Source: Porticoccaceae bacterium (GTDB lineage Bacteria; Pseudomonadota; Gammaproteobacteria; Pseudomonadales; Porticoccaceae). Taken from it: DNA of 64,000 nucleotides. Below the pieces are notes generated by a model. That model was not told where the DNA came from, searched no databases, and worked only from the letters and a program-made list of their open reading frames with translations. Position 1 is the first letter of the stretch, and every line of letters begins with the position of its first letter. Location: NCBI GenBank assembly GCA_029212965.1, contig JARGOV010000008.1, positions 1 to 64,000 of the forward strand, read 5' to 3'. Below, piece by piece: positions 56,460-64,000 of the stretch. A program made the position numbers and the translations under genes.

Positions 56460-58391
56460 ATGGCCGACTTATTAGGTATCGCATCATCGGGTTTAGAGGC
56501 CATTCAACAGGCCCTGAGAACCACTGGGCACAATATTGCGAATGTGAATACCGAAGGCTATAGCCGCCAGGTCACCGATTTCGCGACGTTGCCCTCCCAG
56601 CGGGCCGGGGACTTCTTTTCTGGCAGTGGTGTTGAAATTGGTGCAGTGCGTCGCGCCTATGACAGTTTTGTTGTCGACGAACTGCGTACTCGGGGCAGTA
56701 AACTTGGCATGGCAAGTACGTTTGAATCATTGGCCTCGGGGCTTGATAGTTTGGTGGGTGACAGTAATAACGGCCTTGCCTCAGCCCTCGAAGGTTTCTT
56801 TAACTCAGTGCAGGATGTTGCCAATGACCCGAGCAGTATATCCGCACGACAAGTTTTGTTATCGGATGCGAAGATTCTTACCGATCGCTTTACCCAACTC
56901 AATGAAAGCATGCAAGGCTTTGAGCGTGATGCAAACAACCGAATTAGTTCGTCGGTGAGTGAAATTAACGACCTGACAACTAATATTGCCGACCTTAATG
57001 CTGATATTGTTTTTGCTTTAAGTACTGGTGGCGAGCCCAACGATTTACTCGATCAGCGCGATGCCCTACTGATGCAGTTGTCTAGTAAGGTCGGCATTAT
57101 CAGCATCGAGCAGAACGACGGTGCGGTCAATGTGTTTGTCGGTAAAGGGCAGCCGTTGGTGGTAGGTGGTAAAGCGCAGCAACTACAGGTTGTCGGCAAC
57201 CCTGTCTATCCTAACCGTCTTGAAATCGGCGTTTTGCAACCGGGCGGGTTTCAGCAAATCATTTCGCCGCAAATTAGCGGTGGCGAATTACAGGGAGTGC
57301 TCGATTTCCGATCACGAGTCTTCGATCCAGCTGTATCTGAATTGGGCCGTGTCGCTGTCGCTATGACAGATCTTTTCAATACTCAGCATCACCTGGGTAT
57401 GGATTTAAACGGCCAGCTTGGTGGTGACTTTTTTAGCACCCTTTCGCCAGCTGTTATCGCCTCGGCTGGCAATAGCACGACAGTACCAGCGGCGACCGCC
57501 AGCCTGACTATCGACAATACCTCCGATCTTGAAGCCACTGATTATCTGTTGGTGTACGACGGTACCGAGTGGGGGCTAACGCGAACTTCTGACGGCGCCT
57601 TCTTCAGTGATGCTGCGGGCAACTTTGCCCTCGATGGTCTGACGGTGAGCGTTGGCGGTACACCGGCAGCGGGAGATAGTTTTTTATTGCGCCCAGTGCA
57701 CGGTGCTGCCGGGCAATTTGGCCTCCAGCTGTCGGCGCCTGAACAGTTTGCTGCTGCTGCTCCGGTGGTTTCTTCTCAGGCTTTAAGTAATAGTGGTTCG
57801 GCTTCCATGAGCGCACTTAGCCTCAGCTCAACCGGGGGACTGCCTTTGGCTGGGGATATAACACTTAGCTTCAACCCGGATGCGCTGGGTGCAGGTGTGC
57901 CGGGATTTGATGTGGTAGGTGGGCCGGGTGGCACCCTTGCTTTTGACCCGGCTACCGAAAGCGGTGGTAAAACCTTTACCTTTGCTGGTTCCGGCGGTTT
58001 GAGCTTTACACTTAGTGGTATTCCCAATAATGGCGATGCTTTTACCCTGTCGGCTAGCTCAGGGGCGCCTGGCGACAACCGCAATGCTTTGTTGTTGGGG
58101 GCGATGCAAAGTCAGCGACTAGTCGAAGGCAGTACGATAACTTTCGGTGAGGCCTACAGTGGCATGGTTGGTGGTGTCGGTGTTGTTACACGCCAGGCCC
58201 AGGCCAACTTGCAGGCCGAAGACAGTTTAATGAATAACGCCGTTACCGCCCGTGACCGGGTGTCGGGTGTTAACCTCGAGGAGGAAGCGGCGGAGCTGGT
58301 GCGACTGCAACAAGCCTATCAAGCCGCAGCTCAGCTAGTGGCCATTGCCGATACGCTATTTCAAACCCTTATTGGGGCTACGCGGCGTTAA
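56460..58391 (+). CDS. flgK: Flagellar hook-associated protein 1 FlgK
   Basis: 643 aa; GHNIANVNTEGYSRQVTDFATLPSQ; C-terminal SGVNLEEEAAELVRLQQAYQAAAQLVA. Confidence 0.95.
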   Translation: MADLLGIASSGLEAIQQALRTTGHNIANVNTEGYSRQVTDFATLPSQRAGDFFSGSGVEIGAVRRAYDSFVVDELRTRGSKLGMASTFESLASGLDSLVGDSNNGLASALEGFFNSVQDVANDPSSISARQVLLSDAKILTDRFTQLNESMQGFERDANNRISSSVSEINDLTTNIADLNADIVFALSTGGEPNDLLDQRDALLMQLSSKVGIISIEQNDGAVNVFVGKGQPLVVGGKAQQLQVVGNPVYPNRLEIGVLQPGGFQQIISPQISGGELQGVLDFRSRVFDPAVSELGRVAVAMTDLFNTQHHLGMDLNGQLGGDFFSTLSPAVIASAGNSTTVPAATASLTIDNTSDLEATDYLLVYDGTEWGLTRTSDGAFFSDAAGNFALDGLTVSVGGTPAAGDSFLLRPVHGAAGQFGLQLSAPEQFAAAAPVVSSQALSNSGSASMSALSLSSTGGLPLAGDITLSFNPDALGAGVPGFDVVGGPGGTLAFDPATESGGKTFTFAGSGGLSFTLSGIPNNGDAFTLSASSGAPGDNRNALLLGAMQSQRLVEGSTITFGEAYSGMVGGVGVVTRQAQANLQAEDSLMNNAVTARDRVSGVNLEEEAAELVRLQQAYQAAAQLVAIADTLFQTLIGATRR

Positions 58392-58421
58392 GCCCCCAAG
58401 TGAGCGCGGTGTGAGTAAGCT

Positions 58422-59624
58422 ATGACAATTTCAACGATGCAAATTTTCCGTCAGGGTGTTAACGCTATTCTCAGTCAGCAGGAAGGGCTGTTGCGTACTC
58501 AGGCTGAAATCGCCAGCGGCAAGCGTATACAAACTCCCTCCGATGACCCCTCGGGGGCGGTAAAAGTTCTCGACATTGAAGAGAAAATTGCCACCGCCGA
58601 GCAGCACCTGCGCAACGCCCTGGTTGGCCGCACTGAACTATCACTCGAAGAAAATGCGATGATCGGAGCGCAAAATGTCCTGCAACGGATACGTGAGTTA
58701 ATGATTCAGGCCAATAATGACACCCAGTCGGAAAGCAGCCGCCAAAGTATTGCCATCGAGGTGCGCACTCAGCGTGATGAGCTGCTTGCTCTAGCCAATA
58801 CGCGCAATGCCAGTGGTGATTATCTTTTTGCTGGCTTTCAAACTGATATCCGGCCTTTTAGCATGAGCGGTGGTAACGTGGTGTATAACGGTGACCAGGG
58901 CCAGCGGCGCATTCAAGTGGGCTCCTCGTCACAAGTACCTATCAACGATTCCGGGGTTGATGTTTTTCAGTTAATTAAAAACGGCAATGGCACGTTAAGT
59001 GTGGACAATGCCAGCTCTAACACTGGCACAGGAATAGTCCAATCACTGAGCCAAAACGGCAGTTTGGTGAGTGATACCTACTCCCTCAATTTCATTCAGC
59101 TCACCCCTACTGACCCCATCACCTATGAAGTGCGCGACTCGTCCGCTGCGCTGGTGACCTCTGGTAACTATGTCAGCGGTGAGTCCATTAGCTTTAATGG
59201 AGCTGTTACTGTGCTTGACGGCACACCTGCCAATGGTGACAGCTTCACGGTTGGCCCCGCAGTGAATCAGGATGTATTTACTACCCTCAATAAAATTCTT
59301 GCCGCTTTAGAAGCGCCTTCCACGGAGCCTGCCGATACGGCCCGTTTTCATAACGACATGGGCGAAGGGTTGAATGATATTGACCAGGCGCTGGATAATT
59401 TTTTACGCATTCGCGCCAACATTGGCTCGCGTTTGAATAACCTCGATACCCAGGCCGAGGTTAATGAAGACTTTTTGCTGCGTATGAAAGATGCCGTTTC
59501 ACAAGTGCAGGACCTCGACTTGGCTGAAGCGATTAGTCGTCTCAGCGCTCAGTCGACGTCGTTGGAGGCCGCGCAAAAAGTGTTTATCGAAGTACAGGGA
59601 CTTTCGTTGTTTGACTTCCTGTGA
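58422..59624 (+). CDS. flgL: Flagellar hook-associated protein 3 FlgL
   Basis: 400 aa; QAEIASGKRIQTPSDDPSGAVKVLDIE. Confidence 0.94.
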   Translation: MTISTMQIFRQGVNAILSQQEGLLRTQAEIASGKRIQTPSDDPSGAVKVLDIEEKIATAEQHLRNALVGRTELSLEENAMIGAQNVLQRIRELMIQANNDTQSESSRQSIAIEVRTQRDELLALANTRNASGDYLFAGFQTDIRPFSMSGGNVVYNGDQGQRRIQVGSSSQVPINDSGVDVFQLIKNGNGTLSVDNASSNTGTGIVQSLSQNGSLVSDTYSLNFIQLTPTDPITYEVRDSSAALVTSGNYVSGESISFNGAVTVLDGTPANGDSFTVGPAVNQDVFTTLNKILAALEAPSTEPADTARFHNDMGEGLNDIDQALDNFLRIRANIGSRLNNLDTQAEVNEDFLLRMKDAVSQVQDLDLAEAISRLSAQSTSLEAAQKVFIEVQGLSLFDFL

Positions 59625-59785
59625 TTTTATACTCCTTGGCGCCTGCTAGCTGAGGTGCTAAAACGTTAGTTTCCTGTATTTGTTAGAGTTCAGAAGTTGT
59701 TGCCGATTTTTCTAGGTTTTAACGCGCCTTAAACCTGAACTACGTCACAAAACCCCTCGTCTTGCGATATTTCTCCAAAAAGTCC

Positions 59786-59812
59786 TAAAGATTCTCCCGC
59801 CGCTGTCGATAA
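59786..59812 (+). promoter_or_regulatory. sigma28 (FliA) promoter of the flagellin gene
   Basis: TAAAGATT-N11(CTCCCGCCGCT)-GTCGATAA; 14/16 to TAAAGTTT-N11-GCCGATAA. Confidence 0.88.
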
Positions 59813-59962
59813 CTATTGCGGAGGCAGCATTTACTCAGGTTTTGGCAACAAGCCATTCACACAAAGTGAGAGTAAGTGTTAAACCGGGAAGGTGCTGCCG
59901 TATTTGGCAAAATACATAAGTCAACAAGACAAGCAAGCATAAGCTTGCGCAGGAGTTAAAAA

Positions 59963-61786
59963 ATGCCTCAGTTTATTAATAGTAATATTCCATCGCTCAC
60001 CGCTCAGCGAAATCTCAATACATCACAGAATGACTTGAGCATATCCCTGCAACGTTTGTCTTCAGGCTTGCGTATTAACAGTGCGAAAGATGATGCGGCT
60101 GGTTTGGCGATTTCCGAGCGCTTTACTACTCAAATTCGTGGTCTCAATCAGGCTGCTCGAAACGCCAACGATGCTATCTCTTTGGCGCAAACCGCAGAGG
60201 GTGACCTTTCTGCTATTACTAATAACCTGCAACGTATTCGCGAATTGTCGGTACAGTCGGCCAACGCCACTAACTCAGCGTCTGACCGGGTAGCACTGCA
60301 GGCCGAAGTTTCAGAATTGATTTCTGAAATTGACCGCGTTTCATCAACCAGTGCTTTTAACGGCGTTAAGTTACTCGATGGCTCTTTCTCGGCTCAGCAG
60401 TTTCAGGTGGGAGCCAACGCAGGTGAAACGGTGACCATCTCTTCCATTGCCAATGCGCGTACCACAGCATTGGGCCAGGCCCTTACGGTGACGCAAACAG
60501 GTGGTACTTTGACGGGGGCTTTAACTGCAGGCGACCTTACCATCAATGGCACTGATGTTGGTGCCGTAGCACAAGATGCCGCAGCTATCGCAACAGCTAT
60601 TGGTGCTACAAGCTCCAGTGTTTCTGCTACCGCTACCAATGAGCAAACTGCTATTACGTTTGCTAATGTGGTGGGTACGGCGAGTGCGCCTGCAGTGACA
60701 TCATCGGTTGCTTTAGGTGCTTTCACCGTTGGTGTGGATGACGATGCCACGAATACCTTTAGTATTACCTTTGACAATAGTGGGGATGGCGGCTCGGATT
60801 CACTGGCTATAACGTCTACACCTGATGATGCAAATGACGGTAGTGATTCCGCCGCTAATCTGGCGGCGGGTTTTGTGGCAGCAGGTTTTGCTGCTGACGG
60901 CACGGGTACAGTGAGTGGGTATAGCCTTGATTTAGGTGCGTCAGGGACAATTACTGCTGCAATTACTGCAGGCAACTTAACCGTGCAGCGCGTCGATGGT
61001 ATCGAATTCAGTACCACTGAGGCAGCAGTCGGGTACGCGACTACTGATCCAGGTTTTGCTAACACAGTAACGACAACCAACGGTACACAAGCGGTAACCG
61101 CTGTGGCACCAACATATACTTTGTCCATAGATGGTACAGCTTTAGATTTCACTACTGATGGTGCAGATGGCACCATTACGGCAGCCGAGGTTGGTGCGCT
61201 GATCAATGCCCTTGACGGTTACACAGCTTCGGGAACAGGTACTACTTTGTCCATCACTAAAGCGGATGGTAGTAATATTGCGCTACTTGAAGGGGGGGCT
61301 GATTCTGACGCTACCGAAGGTCTAGTGGTTGATGGAAGCGCTACTGCAGCTACCGAAACCTACCGTGGAACCGTTGCGATAACCTCTGCTGGAGCTGATT
61401 TAGTAATTGCCGGTAATGCGCCTGGCAATGCGGGATTGTCAGCAGGTACGTTTGCCGCAGCATTAGCAGGTACCACCATTGCGGCAACCGATATTTCTAC
61501 TGTAGCCGGCGCCAACGCAGCCCTTGCCTCGGTGGATGCTGCGCTGACCTCGGTTAACGGCAGCCGCGCTCAACTGGGTGCGATTCAAAACCGCTTTGAC
61601 TCGGTGGTATCAAGTATTCAAACTGCCAGTGAAAACCTGACTGCGTCGCGCAGCCGGATTCGCGACGCTGACTTTGCCGCTGAAACTGCTCAGCTCACGC
61701 GAGCGCAAATTTTGCAACAGGCCGGTGTGTCGATATTGGCCCAGGCCAATTCTTTGCCACAAAACGCACTCGCCTTACTGCAATAA
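59963..61786 (+). CDS. fliC: Flagellin, 607 aa
   Basis: Conserved D0/D1 N-terminus [27 protein letters not shown] and C-terminus [46 protein letters not shown]. Confidence 0.97.
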   Translation: MPQFINSNIPSLTAQRNLNTSQNDLSISLQRLSSGLRINSAKDDAAGLAISERFTTQIRGLNQAARNANDAISLAQTAEGDLSAITNNLQRIRELSVQSANATNSASDRVALQAEVSELISEIDRVSSTSAFNGVKLLDGSFSAQQFQVGANAGETVTISSIANARTTALGQALTVTQTGGTLTGALTAGDLTINGTDVGAVAQDAAAIATAIGATSSSVSATATNEQTAITFANVVGTASAPAVTSSVALGAFTVGVDDDATNTFSITFDNSGDGGSDSLAITSTPDDANDGSDSAANLAAGFVAAGFAADGTGTVSGYSLDLGASGTITAAITAGNLTVQRVDGIEFSTTEAAVGYATTDPGFANTVTTTNGTQAVTAVAPTYTLSIDGTALDFTTDGADGTITAAEVGALINALDGYTASGTGTTLSITKADGSNIALLEGGADSDATEGLVVDGSATAATETYRGTVAITSAGADLVIAGNAPGNAGLSAGTFAAALAGTTIAATDISTVAGANAALASVDAALTSVNGSRAQLGAIQNRFDSVVSSIQTASENLTASRSRIRDADFAAETAQLTRAQILQQAGVSILAQANSLPQNALALLQ

Positions 61787-61834
61787 GAAAAAGAGAGTGA
61801 TATGAGCTTCAAGGCTTATCGCCATTAGGCAAGT

Positions 61835-61866
61835 AACCGACACTGTTTTTGGCAGTGTCGGTTTTT
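61835..61866 (+). terminator. Intrinsic terminator downstream of fliC
   Basis: aaccgacactg-tttttgg-cagtgtcggtt followed by TTT. Confidence 0.88.
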
Positions 61867-61902
61867 GTGGTGGCGTGTTCTGTTTTGAACAAGGTGAATA
61901 TT

Positions 61903-62349
61903 ATGGATACAAGTAACCTAACATCAGCAGCTTCGTCGGGTCATAAACCCCGACAGGGTTCAAATGTTGCCGTAGTGGCTGAAAGTGCCAGCCAAGGTCC
62001 AAAGTCTGCAGCCGCTAATCTACTTGCAAAGGCTGAGCAAGAGACCTCTGTTGAAGCAGATATGCTATCGCCAGGGCAAACTGCCGTTCCAGCTGACGAC
62101 ACTGGGAACAACCAAAGTCGGATTGAGGATACCCTGCGCAAGTTGAATGGTTTATCTCAAACCTCGATTGCGTTTTCCTTACATGAGGAAACCGGCCGTA
62201 CCGTGATTACAGTCAGTAACAAGGAATCAGGAGAGAAAATACGAGCTATTCCCAGTGAGGATTTTTTGGCTATAGCAGCACGTCTGGAAGAAACTCTGAG
62301 CAGTGCAGAGGGTTTGCAGCCTGGTCTACTGGTAAGTAGTAAAGCTTAG
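61903..62349 (+). CDS. flaG: FlaG-family protein (start taken at MDTSNLT; ORF track start at 61849 lies inside the fliC terminator)
   Basis: LRKLNGLSQTSIAFSLHEETGRTVITVSNKESGEKIRAIPSEDFLAIAARLEE; between fliC and fliD. Confidence 0.87.
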   Translation: MDTSNLTSAASSGHKPRQGSNVAVVAESASQGPKSAAANLLAKAEQETSVEADMLSPGQTAVPADDTGNNQSRIEDTLRKLNGLSQTSIAFSLHEETGRTVITVSNKESGEKIRAIPSEDFLAIAARLEETLSSAEGLQPGLLVSSKA

Positions 62350-62654
62350 CCTAACAGTAGCGTGCCGCGGTTTATAATCTTGTTTTTACGCAGTTTCGCT
62401 GTTGTTCCTCTTGCTGCAATTTTACTATTCTTGGCAGGCTTTTGCCGCATTATGGCGCTTCTTTGCCACTTGACTACCGTGCAGGCACGTGTTTTCTCAT
62501 TTCATTCCAATAGCGGTTCACAGAGAACCAGCCCCAATAGCTGGTTTGTACTATTTATTTCAGGTGTATTTGTTTCTTTTTGATTTGGTATGTTTTGTGC
62601 AGAGCTTGGTATGTTTACTGCGCTATGTTTACTGCAAAGAGGGGAACATTAGGC

Positions 62655-62681
62655 TAAAGTTTTCTTCGATTGGGTCGACAT
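62655..62681 (+). promoter_or_regulatory. Putative sigma28 promoter upstream of fliD
   Basis: TAAAGTTT-N11-GTCGACAT; -35 perfect, -10 5/8. Confidence 0.65.
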
Positions 62682-62830
62682 AGGAGTACGAGCTGGTTTT
62701 TATGTTTCAACCAGTGCTGTATGTGAAGCACTTAAATAACGTAACTGGGTGACGTGTATAGCCAGCAGATAAGCTCGCAAGTGTGGACTAAGTGAGATAG
62801 CTCAGCTAATTAAATTAATAGGCGAATAAA

Positions 62831-64000
62831 ATGGCAATTACATCGAGCGGCATTGGTTCGGGACTCGATATCGAGGGTCTGGTAACCCAGTTGGTTGCCG
62901 CCGAACGTTCGCCGACCGAAAATCGCCTGGTTGCAAAAGCTGCAGAGTATCAGGGCCAAATATCTGCTTTTGGTGCTTTGAAAGGTGCTTTGTCAGGCTT
63001 TCAGTCTTCTTTGAGTTCATTGCAAAGTTTGTCGACCTATAACGGGCGTAATGCCTCCGTAAGCGACAGTGATGTGTTGGCGGTGAGTGCCGGTAGCGCT
63101 GCAGCTGCAGGTTCCTATTCCGTAGAAGTTAACAGTCTGGCCAAAGCCCACTCACTCGCTTCTGGCAGCTACTCAACGACTACCGATTTAGTGGGTGAAG
63201 GTACTCTGAGCTTTCGTTTTGGCACCACAGACTATACCGGCCCAGATCCCGGGCCCGAGTCGTACAATAACTTCACTTTGAACGCGGATAAGGCTGCGAG
63301 CACCATAACGATAGACAGCACCAATAACACTTTGGCAGGAATACGTGATGCCGTAAACGATGCCGACATTGGCGTTAATGCGTCTATTATTAATGATGGG
63401 AGTGGCTTCCGACTATTATTTGCCTCCGAGGACACCGGTGCCAATAATAGTCTTGAAATTTTCGTGACGGAATCAGGTTTGGCAGGTTTGTCTGCTTTAG
63501 CTTTCAATGCCTCTACGACGAGTTTGAGCCAAACAGTGGCGGCACAGGATGCTAATCTGACCGTTAATGGTTTGCCTGTGACAAGTGCTTCAAACACGGT
63601 TAGCAGTGTCATTAATGGTTTAGACTTAACATTGAAAGCAGAAACCTTTGGTGTGCCGGTGGAGGTCAGTGTTTCCAGAAATTCGGCTTCGATTAAAGGC
63701 GCGCTAAACAGTTTTATTTCCGCCTATAACGGCTTAATTGAGACCACTAATGCGCTTTCTAGCTACGACCCAGCGACTAAAGAAGCCGGCTTGTTGCTAG
63801 GTGACGCGACGTTACGTGGTATTAGTGGTCGCTTGCGTAGCGAGTTAAATACTGCCATCAGCGGCGTGGGTCCTTATAACACTCTGGCTAGTATTGGTAT
63901 TACTACGGATGGCGATGGCAAGTTGGTATTGAATCAGGCCAATCTTGATAAAGTGATGGCGGAAGATTTTGATGCTTTGTCGGCATTGTTTGCAGCTCAA
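62831..64000 (+). CDS. fliD: Flagellar hook-associated protein 2 (filament cap) FliD, 3' truncated by window end
   Basis: MAITSSGIGSGLDIEGLVTQLVAAERSPTENRL, open to the window end. Confidence 0.94.
   Translation, partial: MAITSSGIGSGLDIEGLVTQLVAAERSPTENRLVAKAAEYQGQISAFGALKGALSGFQSSLSSLQSLSTYNGRNASVSDSDVLAVSAGSAAAAGSYSVEVNSLAKAHSLASGSYSTTTDLVGEGTLSFRFGTTDYTGPDPGPESYNNFTLNADKAASTITIDSTNNTLAGIRDAVNDADIGVNASIINDGSGFRLLFASEDTGANNSLEIFVTESGLAGLSALAFNASTTSLSQTVAAQDANLTVNGLPVTSASNTVSSVINGLDLTLKAETFGVPVEVSVSRNSASIKGALNSFISAYNGLIETTNALSSYDPATKEAGLLLGDATLRGISGRLRSELNTAISGVGPYNTLASIGITTDGDGKLVLNQANLDKVMAEDFDALSALFAAQ

Noticed and set aside
59714-59736. AGGTTTTAACGCGCCTTAAACCT near-palindrome after flgL
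   Set aside because: Imperfect, weak stem and no T tract; not supportable as a terminator or operator
60403-61206. 267-aa minus-strand ORF antisense to the flagellin variable region
   Set aside because: Ala/Val/Pro-rich shadow of a low-complexity Ala/Thr/Gly coding region; no RBS or family resemblance

Overview
The window looks like a chromosomal segment of a Gram-negative gammaproteobacterium, judged from gene content and synteny. It is almost entirely core genome, and I found no mobile element, CRISPR array, tRNA, rRNA or obvious defence or secretion island. Blocks from left to right: (1) 3' end of tuf, a reverse-oriented second EF-G (fusA2 type), then the S10-spc-alpha ribosomal protein superoperon rpsJ..rplQ with secY and rpoA (about 2.6-16.4 kb). 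(2) The minus-strand lptD-surA-pdxA-rsmA-apaG-apaH block, divergent from amgK-murU. (3) An aminotransferase, an acyl-CoA ligase with a strong palindromic operator-like site, a VanZ/DUF815-ATPase pair, an LpxL-like acyltransferase and an MDR oxidoreductase. (4) holA-lptE-leuS and lnt-corC-ybeY-ybeZ-miaB on the minus strand, with an uncharacterised lipoprotein between them. (5) A DUF1820 protein, a SPOR-domain protein, a GGDEF diguanylate cyclase and a YcgR-like PilZ protein. (6) A flagellar cluster flgN-flgM-flgA (-) / flgBCDEFGHIJKL-fliC-flaG-fliD (+, fliD truncated by the window end). Sequence-level regulatory signals include one consensus and two good sigma28-type promoters (flgM, fliC, fliD), a sigma54-type site upstream of flgB, and several strong intrinsic terminators. 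I did not find a convincing wholly novel system. The best leads are the antiparallel fusA2, the orphan TetR-like operator, the LpxL-like protein with a degenerate HX4(D/E) motif, the structured flagellin leader, and the local c-di-GMP/flagellum module. All family calls come from reading the translated sequences; no database searches were run.
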